This document shows positions 27,501-35,808 of a stretch of 64,000 nucleotides of DNA, piece by piece; position 1 is the stretch's first letter; each line of letters opens with the position of its first letter. A program made the position numbers and the translations under genes. The notes below the pieces were generated by a model. It saw nothing but the letters and a program-made list of their open reading frames with translations. It searched no databases and was not told where the DNA came from. The DNA is taken from positions 186,001 through 250,000 of the forward strand of contig JADJVL010000006.1 in the NCBI GenBank assembly GCA_016710635.1. The letters run 5' to 3'. Origin of the DNA: Holophagaceae bacterium. GTDB taxonomy: Bacteria; Acidobacteriota; Holophagae; Holophagales; Holophagaceae.

Positions 27501-29705
27501 TCAGGCGAATCCCATCATACGACCCACCTGCACGGTCCCGAAGGCCAGCAGCCAGCCAAGGCCCAGCCCGTAGGCCACGGTGAACCCCGCCCACTTCCAG
27601 GAACCGGATTCCCGCCGGATCATGGCGATGGTGCCGATGCAGGGCGTGTAGATCAGCGTGAACACCATGAAGGCCAGCGCCGTCAGGGGCGTCCAGCCGG
27701 TGCGGTCCCGCAGATTGACCTGCAGAGGGCTCAGGGAGCTCCCGGCTTCCGGTTCGTCGCTGGCCTGGTGGATCACCGCCATGGTGCTCACCACGATCTC
27801 CTTGGCGACGAAGCCCGCGGTGAGGGCGATGACGTCCTTCCATGCCTCCGTGCGGTTGTGGTCGGGATCCATGATGGGCCGCAGCACCGGCTCCACGGAC
27901 CGGCCCATGCGGGCGGCGAGGCTGCTGTTGACGATGCGGCTTTCGAAGGCCAGATCCAGGGCCTTCACCTGCGCCTCCTCGGCGCCCTTCTCCAGTTTCT
28001 GCGCCTGCACCGCCTGCACCTGGCGGTGGTGCTCGAAGGCCCATTCCTGGTTGGCGATGCCCGGATAGCGGCTCAGGAACCAGACCAGGGTGGCCCCGGC
28101 GAAAATGGTCGTGCCCGCGCGGGACAGGAAGACCGAACCCTTTTCCCACATGTGGATGAGGGTGGTCTTCAGCACCGGGAGCCGGTAGGGCGGAAGCTCC
28201 ATGACGAAGGGCGCCGAAGGCCCCGAGAACATGGTGCTCCGCAGCAGGCGGCCCATGGCCATCGCCAGGCCGAAGCCCAGAAAGTGCATCGCGACGATGA
28301 CCATTCCCGCCTTCCAGGGCACGAAAAAGGTCCCTGCCACCACGATGTAGACCTGCAGGCGCGCCGAACAGCTCACGAGGGGCGTGACGAGCATGGTGAT
28401 GAGCCGGTCCGAAGCGCTCTCGATGGTGCGCGTGGCCTGGATGGCCGGGACGTTGCAGCCCGAGCCCATGATCAGCGGGATGAAGCTCTTCCCGTGGAGG
28501 CCCATCAGGTGCATGACGCGGTCCATGATGAAGGCCGCCCGCGCCATGTAGCCCGTGTCCTCCAGGAAGCTGATGCAACCCATGAGGATCATGATCACCG
28601 GCAGGAAGACCACCACGGCGGAGACGCCGGGGATGATGCCGCCGGTGAGCAGGCTGGTGAGTTCGCCGGGGGGCATGGTCCGCGTGAGGAGGTCCGCGAG
28701 CGCCTTGAACCCAGCGCCGATCCAGTCCTGTGGGTACTTTCCCGCCACGAAGGACAGGGAATAGATGGCGATGAGAATGGCGCCGAAGACCGGCAGGCCA
28801 AGCAGCCGATGGGTCAGCAGGGCGTCCAGGCGCTCCGTGCGGTTGGACTTGGGCACGTCGTGGAAGCGCAAAGTCTCCACCACGAGGCCGTGGGCGAAGC
28901 CATAGCGGCGCTCCGCCAGCAGGGTCGCGCAGTCATCGCCCAGATGCCGTTCCAGGAAGGCGTGGCTCGCTTCGAGCTGCCGGGCGATGGCCTCCCTCGC
29001 GTGGCTGGCCTCCGCGCGGGCGAGGGCGGCCGGATTGCGCTCCAGCAACTGCAGGGCGAGGGCCCGGGGCATGGCCTCCTGAACGAGGCGCTCGTCCTTG
29101 GCGAGCTCGGCCTCGAGCTTGACGAGTTCACCCTCGATGTCGTGGCCGTAATCCACCCGCAACGGCCGCACTCTCGGATCCCGGCCCGCGGCGACTTCCA
29201 CGATGGCCTTTCGGAGACCTTCGAGACCCTCCTCCCGGTTGCCGACGGTGGGAACCACCGGGCCGCCCAGGAGCATTTCCAGGGCCGGCAGGTCCACCTT
29301 CACGCCCTGCTTCTCCGCGTCGTCCACCATGTTCAGGGCGAAGGCCATGGGCTTGCCCAGGTCCAGGAGCTGGGCGGTGAGGTAGAGGTTCCGCTCCAGG
29401 TTGGACGCGTCCAGCACATTGACGATGACGTCCACCTCCCCGCTCGCCACGTAGCTGGCGGCGATGCGCTCGTCCTCGCTCTTGGCGCTGAGGGAGTAGG
29501 TGCCGGGCAGGTCCACGACCTCCACCTTGGCGCCGTCCTCCTCGAACTCGCCGCTGCGGCGCTCCACCGTCACCCCGGGCCAGTTGCCGACGTGGTGGCG
29601 CGCGCCGGTGAGCCCGTTGAACAGCGTCGTCTTGCCGCAGTTGGGATTCCCCGCGAGGGCGACGGTGGGGACCCCTGCGTGTCCGGGTTCGGCCTCGGTG
29701 CTCAT
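27501..29705 (-). CDS. feoB: ferrous iron transporter B
   Basis: A 734-residue Fe(II) permease. The N-terminal G domain has G1 GNPNCGKT (residues 19-26), the G3 DLPGTYSL and G4 NMVD. A helical GDI-like domain follows, then two gate regions and a multi-helix membrane part (VVFLPVIMILMGCISFLEDTGY, GSGCNVPA). Its ATG overlaps the feoA stop by four bases (ATGA). The order feoA-feoB-Cys-rich protein is on one transcript. It imports ferrous iron under anoxic or microoxic conditions. Confidence 0.97.
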   Translation of the reverse strand: MSTEAEPGHAGVPTVALAGNPNCGKTTLFNGLTGARHHVGNWPGVTVERRSGEFEEDGAKVEVVDLPGTYSLSAKSEDERIAASYVASGEVDVIVNVLDASNLERNLYLTAQLLDLGKPMAFALNMVDDAEKQGVKVDLPALEMLLGGPVVPTVGNREEGLEGLRKAIVEVAAGRDPRVRPLRVDYGHDIEGELVKLEAELAKDERLVQEAMPRALALQLLERNPAALARAEASHAREAIARQLEASHAFLERHLGDDCATLLAERRYGFAHGLVVETLRFHDVPKSNRTERLDALLTHRLLGLPVFGAILIAIYSLSFVAGKYPQDWIGAGFKALADLLTRTMPPGELTSLLTGGIIPGVSAVVVFLPVIMILMGCISFLEDTGYMARAAFIMDRVMHLMGLHGKSFIPLIMGSGCNVPAIQATRTIESASDRLITMLVTPLVSCSARLQVYIVVAGTFFVPWKAGMVIVAMHFLGFGLAMAMGRLLRSTMFSGPSAPFVMELPPYRLPVLKTTLIHMWEKGSVFLSRAGTTIFAGATLVWFLSRYPGIANQEWAFEHHRQVQAVQAQKLEKGAEEAQVKALDLAFESRIVNSSLAARMGRSVEPVLRPIMDPDHNRTEAWKDVIALTAGFVAKEIVVSTMAVIHQASDEPEAGSSLSPLQVNLRDRTGWTPLTALAFMVFTLIYTPCIGTIAMIRRESGSWKWAGFTVAYGLGLGWLLAFGTVQVGRMMGFA

Positions 29706-30055
29706 GGGCGCGCCTCGGCGGCGGGTGCGGCCAGGGTCTCCACGAGGATGCAGGAACTCTCGTCCCGGCGCAGGCTCAGCTGATAGCCCTTGATGAGCAG
29801 TTGCATCGGGTCGCCCAGGGGCGCCAGCTTGACCACTTTCAGCCGCGCCCCCCGGATGAAGCCCATTTCCAGCAGCCGCTGGCGGATCGGACCCTTGGCG
29901 ATGAGCCTGGCGACCACCGCCTCCATGCCCGGGCCCAGCTCGCTGAGGGGCAGGAGCACCGTGGCCGTGGCTGGGGCCGTGGCTGGGGCCGTGGCTGGGG
30001 CCGTGGCTGGGGCCGTGGCTGGGGCGGTCGCTTCGATTGGTTGATTCTGAGTCAT
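29702..30055 (-). CDS. feoA: FeoA-family ferrous iron transport protein with repeat linker
   Basis: A 117-residue protein. The SH3-like FeoA core starts at LLPLSELGPGMEAVVARL and contains RQRLLEMGFIRGARLKVVKLAPLGDP and KGYQLSLRRDE. Before it lies an unusual N-terminal tail with five copies of the four-residue unit TAPA, encoded by exact 12-nt repeats. FeoA is a small cytosolic regulator that binds the FeoB G domain. I chose the ATG at 30055; a TTG 18 nt upstream is also in frame. The stop overlaps feoB. Confidence 0.9.
   Translation of the reverse strand: MTQNQPIEATAPATAPATAPATAPATAPATATVLLPLSELGPGMEAVVARLIAKGPIRQRLLEMGFIRGARLKVVKLAPLGDPMQLLIKGYQLSLRRDESSCILVETLAAPAAEARP
29964..30023. repeat. 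five perfect 12-nt tandem repeats inside feoA
   Basis: GCCGTGGCTGGG occurs five times without mismatch. Being 12 nt long, gain or loss of a unit keeps the reading frame and changes the length of a Thr-Ala-Pro-Ala linker at the FeoA N-terminus. It is the clearest short tandem repeat seen in the window. Confidence 0.95.
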
Positions 30056-30148
30056 TGTCTCAACACCGGACAATCAGTCTAAGCCCACGGATGCCCGGAA
30101 CAACGCGAAAAGGCGGGACGGGGATCACAGGTACAATCGGGACTGTCC

Positions 30149-30721
30149 ATGACCCTTCCCAACGCCCTGACGCTGCTCAGGATCCTCGCGATCCCCTTCT
30201 TCGCCATCGCGGTGTGGTACGGGCATCTGTGGGAAGCCCTCATCATCTTCGTCGCGGCGGGCCTCACGGACCTCCTAGACGGCTGGATCGCGCGGCGCTT
30301 CAACCAGCGCAGCCGCCTCGGCGCCATCCTCGACCCGGCGGCGGACAAGCTGCTGATGACCACCGCCTTCATCCTCATGGCCCTGCCCAAGGACCATCTG
30401 CCGATGCCCATTCCCGCCTGGGTCGCCATCCTGTCCATCAGCCGCGACGTGGTGATCTCTCTCGTGGGCCTCGTGGCCTGGCTCAAGGACGAGCAGCTGG
30501 ACCGGCGCCCGAGCCTCCTGGGCAAGTTCACCACCGGCGCCGAGATCGTGGCCCTCGGCATCGGCCTGCTCACGAACGCGCTGGGCCCGACCCCATGGCA
30601 GGGCTACGTGATCCCGTGGGTCTACTACGCCATGGCGGCCTTCGTGCTGGCGTCGGGCATCCACTACTACCATCGGACCAATCTCGAACCCGCTGCCGAG
30701 GGCGAGGAGCCCGGAGCGTGA
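30149..30721 (+). CDS. pgsA: CDP-diacylglycerol-glycerol-3-phosphate 3-phosphatidyltransferase
   Basis: A 190-residue CDP-alcohol phosphatidyltransferase that makes phosphatidylglycerophosphate for phosphatidylglycerol and cardiolipin. The full metal motif is visible: Asp41, Asp44-Gly-x-x-Ala-Arg49, Gly58, Asp62, Asp66. Several hydrophobic helices cover the length. TACAAT at 30132-30137 could be a -10 box. The stop overlaps the GTG of the AI-2E gene. Confidence 0.92.
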   Translation: MTLPNALTLLRILAIPFFAIAVWYGHLWEALIIFVAAGLTDLLDGWIARRFNQRSRLGAILDPAADKLLMTTAFILMALPKDHLPMPIPAWVAILSISRDVVISLVGLVAWLKDEQLDRRPSLLGKFTTGAEIVALGIGLLTNALGPTPWQGYVIPWVYYAMAAFVLASGIHYYHRTNLEPAAEGEEPGA

Positions 30722-31791
30722 GCGACCGGGCGGACCGGACCCTCTTCGGGGGCTTGCCCCTGCGCTACGCGGCCCTGGCCGCCGGCGCACTGGTGGCGGT
30801 CTGGCTGCTGCGCGGGGCCCTGATGCCCTTCTTCGTGGCGATGACCCTCGCGTACCTTCTCGGCCCCGTCGTGGCCCGCCTGGAGCGGCGCATGCCCCGG
30901 CACCGGGCGGTGATGCTGGTCCTGCTGTTCACCGTGGGGCTCTCGGCGGCCCTGCTGCTCTGGGCCCTGCCCCTGCTCCAGGAACAGTTCCTGCGCCTCG
31001 TCGATTCCGTGCCGGCCTGGAAGACCAAGCTGGATGCGCGGCTCGAACCCCTGTTCCGCGCCCACCCGGAATGGGCGGACCGGATCCGCAAGGCCATCGA
31101 CGACGCGGATCTCGCGGCGGCCTTCGGCGGCCTCCTCTCCTTCTCCAAGGGGGTGTTCGGCCTCTTTCTCAGCCTGCTCGAACTCATCCTTGTCCCCCTG
31201 ATCCTCTACCACCTCCTGGAGGACGGGCCCGGCATGCTGAGCTCCCTCGAGGCCCTGATCCCGCCCCGCCACCGGGGCCGCGCCAAGGGCGTGGCGGCGG
31301 AGATCAACGAGCGGCTGGGAGGCTACATCCGGGGCCAGATCGCCGTGGCGCTGGTGATGAGCCTGCTGCAGGGCACCGCCCTCTTCGCCCTGGGCGTGCC
31401 CTATGCCTGGATCCTTGGGCTCGTCTCCGGGTTCTTCAACCTCATCCCCTATTCGCCCTACGTGGCGGGCCTGATCCCTGCGCTGATCCTGGCGGGCATC
31501 GAAGGCGGCGGGGGCGGGCGCCTGCTGCTCATCGCCCTGGTCTTCGGCGCGGTGCAGAAGGTCGAAGCCCTCTACCTCACGCCGGTGTGGGTGGGCCGGG
31601 CCAGCAAGCTCCACCCGCTCGAAGTGCTCCTCGCCCTCATCGCCTTCGGCCACTGGTTCGGTGTGCTGGGCCTGCTCTTCGCGGTGCCCCTCATGGTCTG
31701 CGTGAAGGTGGCCCTGGAGCGGATCCTCGAGGACTACCGGCAGCATCCGTGGTTCCAGGAGGAAACCCTGCCTCGCATCGAGGCGCCTTAG
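30718..31791 (+). CDS. AI-2E family transporter
   Basis: A 357-residue inner-membrane protein of the AI-2E/PerM (TqsA) family. The family pattern of two N-terminal helices, a soluble segment (VDSVPAWKTKLDARLEPLF) and a C-terminal bundle with LGVPYAWILGLVSGFFNLIPYSPY is clear. It may export autoinducer-2 or act as a Na+/H+ antiporter; the family is mixed. The GTG start overlaps pgsA (GTGA), so the two are translationally coupled. Confidence 0.87.
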   Translation: MSDRADRTLFGGLPLRYAALAAGALVAVWLLRGALMPFFVAMTLAYLLGPVVARLERRMPRHRAVMLVLLFTVGLSAALLLWALPLLQEQFLRLVDSVPAWKTKLDARLEPLFRAHPEWADRIRKAIDDADLAAAFGGLLSFSKGVFGLFLSLLELILVPLILYHLLEDGPGMLSSLEALIPPRHRGRAKGVAAEINERLGGYIRGQIAVALVMSLLQGTALFALGVPYAWILGLVSGFFNLIPYSPYVAGLIPALILAGIEGGGGGRLLLIALVFGAVQKVEALYLTPVWVGRASKLHPLEVLLALIAFGHWFGVLGLLFAVPLMVCVKVALERILEDYRQHPWFQEETLPRIEAP

Positions 31792-31837
31792 GGGACATAC
31801 TTGAAGGTTCGCGTCGGGAGACGCCAAGGAGACCCCC

Positions 31838-32863
31838 ATGGCCGGAAAGCCACCCCCCAAGCGCGGCGGCGCGCGTCCCTCCAACACCTCGAAGCGCACG
31901 GCCCCGCGGCCGACCCGCTCCTCCGCCAAGCCCCTGGGCAGCCCCAGGCCCGCGGCGCCCAAGCCGGCGGGAGCCCCGCCGAAATCACCTGAAGTCTCCC
32001 GGCCGTCCAGCCCGGCCCATGGCACCGGCGATGGGCCAAGAAAGCTGGCGGTCCGGCGGCCGGCCAAGCCGGCGGGTCCAAGACCCGCCCCGAAACCTGG
32101 CCCGAAGCCTGGCCCGGCGTCCGGCCTCCCCCGGCCGAAGGCCGCGAAGCCCCAGGAAGGCGAGCGCCTCCAGAAGCTGCTGGCCCATGCCGGCATCGAT
32201 TCCCGCCGCCGCTGCGAGGATCTCATCCTGGAAGGCAGGGTGCACGTGAACGGCGTCGTCGTCACCGAGCTCGGCACCCGGGCGGACCCGCGCCGGGACG
32301 AGATCACCGTCGACTTCGTGCCCATCGCCCGGGAACGGGCGATGTACATCCTCCTGAACAAGCCCAAGGGCTATGTCACCACCGTGAAGGACGAGGAGGG
32401 CCGACCCACGGTGATGGCCCTGCTGCACGGCATCGATGCCCGGGTCTACCCCGTCGGCCGCCTGGACTTCAACACCGAGGGCCTGCTCCTCATGACCAAC
32501 GATGGCGGCCTCGCCAACCGCCTCATGAAGCCCGACCACGAAGTGCCCAAGGTGTACCTCGCCAAGGTGCACCGCACCCCCACGAAGGAACAGCTCGACG
32601 AACTGCGGGAAGGGTTCCGCCTCGACGGGCGGCGCCTCAAGCCCTGCGCCATCGAGGTCGCCGAAAAGGGCGACAACCCCTGGCTCCGCATCACCCTGAC
32701 GGAAGGCAAGAACCTGCAGATCCGTCGCATGTTCCAGGCCATCGGCCACCCGGTGAGCAAGCTGCGCCGGGTGCAGTTCGGGCCGCTCGCCGATCCCGCC
32801 CTGAAGCCCGGTGAATGGCGCTTCCTCAGCCCACAGGAAATCGCGGCGATCACGAGCCTCTGA
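31838..32863 (+). CDS. rluB: 23S rRNA pseudouridine synthase, RluB/RsuA family
   Basis: A 341-residue enzyme that isomerises uridine in rRNA. The first 105 residues are a Lys/Pro/Ala/Arg-rich tail of low complexity. An S4 RNA-binding domain (ERLQKLLAHAGIDSRRRCEDLILEGRVHVNG) and the catalytic domain with GRLDFNTEGLLL (catalytic Asp) follow, ending in a normal RluB C-terminus. RluB fits better than RluF or RsuA by the YILLNKPKGYVTTVKDEEGR start of the domain. The ribosome site AAGGAG precedes ATG 31838. The stop is 9 nt from the ribA stop (convergent). Confidence 0.85.
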   Translation: MAGKPPPKRGGARPSNTSKRTAPRPTRSSAKPLGSPRPAAPKPAGAPPKSPEVSRPSSPAHGTGDGPRKLAVRRPAKPAGPRPAPKPGPKPGPASGLPRPKAAKPQEGERLQKLLAHAGIDSRRRCEDLILEGRVHVNGVVVTELGTRADPRRDEITVDFVPIARERAMYILLNKPKGYVTTVKDEEGRPTVMALLHGIDARVYPVGRLDFNTEGLLLMTNDGGLANRLMKPDHEVPKVYLAKVHRTPTKEQLDELREGFRLDGRRLKPCAIEVAEKGDNPWLRITLTEGKNLQIRRMFQAIGHPVSKLRRVQFGPLADPALKPGEWRFLSPQEIAAITSL

Positions 32864-32872
32864 AGCCTCGGT

Positions 32873-33532
32873 CTACAGTTCCTCTTCCCTGAAGCTGAGC
32901 ATGTGTCCGCTCTTCTTGGCCTTGGTCTTCAGGTAGCGCAGGTTGTGCGGGTTGCTGGCCTGCTGGTGGGCTTCCCGGTGCACTTCGATGCCCGCGTCTT
33001 CGAGGGCGGCGATCTTCTTGGGGTTGTTGGTCAGCAGGCAGACCTTGCGGATGCCGAAGAAGCGCAGCATCTCGACGGCGGTGCCGTAGGTGCGCAGATC
33101 GTCGGCGAAGCCCAGGGCGTGGTTGGCCTCCACCGTGTCCATGCCGCCCTCCTGCAGGGCGTAGGCCTTGAGCTTGTTCAGCAGGCCGATGCCGCGGCCC
33201 TCCTGACGGAGATACAGGACGATGCCGCCGGACTGGCCGATGTGGCGCAGGGCGCTTTCCAGTTGGGAGCGGCAGTCGCACTTGAGGCTGCCCAGCACGT
33301 CGCCGGTCCAGCACTCGCTGTGGATGCGCACGGGGATGCGCTTCCGGGCGTCGATCTCGCCCGCCACGATGGCCATGTGCTCCTTGCCCGTGGCCTTTTC
33401 GAGGAAGCCGTAGACCGTGAACTTGCCGAAGATGGACGGGACATCCGCCTTCACCACGAAGGGCACGGTCTCGGTTTCGAACTTGGTGACGCACTCCAGG
33501 CGCGGGGCCGAGCTTTCGTCTTTGGGGGACAT
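32873..33532 (-). CDS. ribA: GTP cyclohydrolase II
   Basis: A 219-residue enzyme opening GTP to the first riboflavin precursor. The zinc ligands are Cys74, Cys85 and Cys87 (HSECWTGDVLGSLKCDC), and the catalytic region RQEGRGIGLLNKLKAYALQ is intact. It is the single-domain form, not fused to RibB. I chose the ATG at 33532; an upstream in-frame extension to 33649 has no conserved motif. The 125-nt region before it does not fold into a recognisable FMN riboswitch. It is not next to other rib genes. Confidence 0.92.
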   Translation of the reverse strand: MSPKDESSAPRLECVTKFETETVPFVVKADVPSIFGKFTVYGFLEKATGKEHMAIVAGEIDARKRIPVRIHSECWTGDVLGSLKCDCRSQLESALRHIGQSGGIVLYLRQEGRGIGLLNKLKAYALQEGGMDTVEANHALGFADDLRTYGTAVEMLRFFGIRKVCLLTNNPKKIAALEDAGIEVHREAHQQASNPHNLRYLKTKAKKSGHMLSFREEEL

Positions 33533-33657
33533 GCGGAGGATCCTGTCGAGGATGGGGTCGAAGATGAAGGCGAAAGTGGTGTTCTGAATAGGCCGGATGA
33601 ATGCTGTCCCCTGCAGTCTGGCGGGATCCGGCGACCCGGCCAAGGGCAATGTTTAAT

Positions 33658-34659
33658 TTAAACTTTAGACAAATTCGATTCCATTTGGGCCAGCACCGCT
33701 TCATGGATGGATGCACACGCGGCGTCCAGTGTTCCCTCCAGCTTGCAGCCGGAGGCCAGGCGGTGCCCACCGCCCTTGAACCGTTTGCAGACCGCATTCA
33801 CGTCCACCGCCTCCCGGGAGCGCAGCGACACCTTCACACGGCCGTCCTGGGTTTCATAGAGCAGCGCCCCGACCTCGATGCCCGCGAGCCTCATGGGCTC
33901 CTGCACCAGTTCGTCCAGATCGTCGTGGGTGGCGCCGCAGGCGGCGAGATCCGCGCGGCTCACGGCGAGCAGGGCGAAGCGGCCCGCGGCGGCGAGCTGG
34001 ATGCGCTCCAGGGCATGGCCGAAGAGCCTCAGCTTCGCCGGGGTGAACACGTTGTAGAGGCTGGAGTAGACCCGCGCCGCGTCCACGCCCTGGGCGATGA
34101 GGTCCGCCGCCATGCGGTGGGCCTTCGGCGTGGAGTTGGAAAAGCGGAAATTGCCCGTGTCCGCCACCAGGGAGCTGTAGAGGGCCGTGGCCATGGCCGC
34201 CGGCAGGGGCGCGCCCATGCGGGGCAGCGCCAGGTCGTAGACCAGTTCGCCGCTGGCGGTGGCTGTGCTGTCGGTGAATTCCGCGTCGAAACCCTTCGGC
34301 GCTTCTTTCAGGTGGTGGTCCAGACAAGCCTTCACGCCCCGGGTCGCCTCGAAGGCGCCGTGCATGGGGCCGAGGCGATGGGGCTCGGAGGCGTCCACGA
34401 GGAGCCACACATCGGGCCAGCCCGCCAGGTCCGCATGTCCGCCTTCGGTGTCGAAAGCCTCGATCCAGCCCTCCGGATCCAGGTAGCGCAGGTTCGGCAG
34501 GAGGTGGGGCGCGACGACGATGCGCACGTCCTTTCCCAGGAACTTCAGGTAGTGGGCCAGCCCGATGGACGCGCCCACGCCGTCCCCGTCCGGATTCTCG
34601 TGGGTGGTGAGCAGGAAGCGGGTGTGGCCGTCCAGGAAGGCCGCCAAGCGGTCGAGCAT
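33658..34659 (-). CDS. nrnA: DHH-family phosphoesterase (NrnA-like)
   Basis: A 333-residue two-domain enzyme. The DHH domain shows THENPDGDGVGAS, then VDAS and the DHH signature CLDHH. The DHHA1 domain ends with KGGGHRLASGC (glycine-rich substrate loop). NrnA enzymes degrade nanoRNA oligonucleotides and dephosphorylate pAp. I chose the ATG at 34659, which has GAGG 5 nt upstream; a TTG further out is less likely. The stop lies 125 nt before ribA. Confidence 0.88.
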   Translation of the reverse strand: MLDRLAAFLDGHTRFLLTTHENPDGDGVGASIGLAHYLKFLGKDVRIVVAPHLLPNLRYLDPEGWIEAFDTEGGHADLAGWPDVWLLVDASEPHRLGPMHGAFEATRGVKACLDHHLKEAPKGFDAEFTDSTATASGELVYDLALPRMGAPLPAAMATALYSSLVADTGNFRFSNSTPKAHRMAADLIAQGVDAARVYSSLYNVFTPAKLRLFGHALERIQLAAAGRFALLAVSRADLAACGATHDDLDELVQEPMRLAGIEVGALLYETQDGRVKVSLRSREAVDVNAVCKRFKGGGHRLASGCKLEGTLDAACASIHEAVLAQMESNLSKV

Positions 34660-34701
34660 CTTGACCTCAAGAGTCAAGAATAGCGCAAGTGGCGTGTGGG
34701 C

Positions 34702-35007
34702 TCAGTCCACCGATTCGAAGGCGCCAAGTCGCTCCTCGCGAAGTGTCAACAATTCGCAGGCGCGGTCGAGGATTTCGTAGTCCCGCTGTTTCGCTTCGTA
34801 GAACGCGTCGAAGGCGGCGTGGGAGCGCCACCGGTCCACGGTCAGGTAGCGGTCCTCGGCCTTGGCATCCCGGAGCAGTTCCGTGCCGAGAAAGTCCGGG
34901 GACTGGTGGAAGAGTTCGGCCCAGGAGCCCTTCGGCCCGTAGGCGACCTCGAACTCCATCCTGAGCCCGGGCTGGGGGCTGAAGGACCACACGATCACGA
35001 AGGACAC
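34702..35007 (-). CDS. antibiotic-biosynthesis-monooxygenase-like (ABM) small protein
   Basis: A 101-residue ferredoxin-like ABM-fold protein. Strand start SFVIVWSFSPQPGLRMEFEVAYGP and the motif FLGTELLRDAKAEDRYLTVDRWRSHAAFDAF fit the dimeric alpha-beta barrel family. Function unknown; members include heme-degrading and quinone monooxygenases. The GTG at 35007 is preferred because GAGG lies 5 nt upstream. It is 42 nt upstream of the NrnA gene. Confidence 0.75.
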   Translation of the reverse strand: MSFVIVWSFSPQPGLRMEFEVAYGPKGSWAELFHQSPDFLGTELLRDAKAEDRYLTVDRWRSHAAFDAFYEAKQRDYEILDRACELLTLREERLGAFESVD

Positions 35008-35055
35008 GGGCACCTCGCGGCGATTATCCCGCAACCGGGACGCGATGGCGCGGGC

Positions 35056-35808
35056 TCAGGCCTCCAGCCCCCACCGTTCGAGAAAGGCGGCGCGGTAGGT
35101 CCGGCTCAGGACCACCTTGGCGCCGTCCTTCAGCACCAGGAGGCCATCCCCATGATCCCAGGGCTCCAGGTGGGCCACGGCGTCGAGGGCGATGATCTCG
35201 CCGCGGTGGACGCGGATGAAACGCCTGGGATCCAGGCGGCGCTCCAGTTCCGCGAGACTCGTGCGCAGGACGTGCACGGCGCCGTCCGCGTGGACCTGCA
35301 CCTGCTTGCCCTCGGCGCAGAGGCGCCTTACGGCCTTGAGGGGCACGGGGAACCAGCGGTCCTCGCCCTTCACAAGCAGCCGTTCCAGGGGCGCCTGCGC
35401 CACCTTGGCCAGCAGGGCCTTCAGCGCTCCTCCCGTCCGTCCGCCATGCAAGGCGTGGGCCCGGTCCAGGGCCTTGGCGAAGCGCGCGGCGTCGTAGGGC
35501 TTGAGGAGGTAGTCCACTGCGGAGGCTTCGAAGGCGTCCAGGGCGAAGCGGTCGTAGGCGGTGGAAAAGATCACCTGGGGGAGCGGAGGGTTCAGGGCCT
35601 GCAAGACCTCGAAACCCGTGAGCCCAGGCATCTGGATGTCGAGAACGAGGAGGTCCGGGCGCAGGGCCTGGACCTGGGCCACCGTCGCGGGCCCGTCCGC
35701 AGCTTCGCCAACCAGCGCAAAGCGGGGATCCTCCTTCAGGAGGCGCTTGATCTTGGCCCGCGCCGGCGCCTCGTCGTCCGCCACCAGCACGCGCAGGGCC
35801 TCAGCCAT
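35056..35808 (-). CDS. LytTR-family response regulator
   Basis: A 250-residue regulator. The receiver domain has the acidic pair (VADDEAP), the phospho-acceptor Asp57 (LVLDIQMPG), the switch Thr in STAYD and the Lys in LLKPYD. The C-terminal LytTR DNA-binding domain (residues about 150-250) contains VHVLRTSLAELERRL and FIRVHRGEIIAL. It overlaps the histidine kinase gene by 8 nt, and the pair works as a LytS/LytR-type two-component system. Targets cannot be inferred. Confidence 0.92.
   Translation of the reverse strand: MAEALRVLVADDEAPARAKIKRLLKEDPRFALVGEAADGPATVAQVQALRPDLLVLDIQMPGLTGFEVLQALNPPLPQVIFSTAYDRFALDAFEASAVDYLLKPYDAARFAKALDRAHALHGGRTGGALKALLAKVAQAPLERLLVKGEDRWFPVPLKAVRRLCAEGKQVQVHADGAVHVLRTSLAELERRLDPRRFIRVHRGEIIALDAVAHLEPWDHGDGLLVLKDGAKVVLSRTYRAAFLERWGLEA

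Noticed and set aside
33533..33657. Possible FMN riboswitch before ribA
   Set aside because: The region lacks the conserved RFN start and helices; it is short and not followed by a riboflavin operon.
33650..33672. Motif GTCTAAAGTTTA shared with the SDR promoter at 23379-23388
   Set aside because: Here it encodes the last codons and stop of the NrnA gene, so the match is probably chance.
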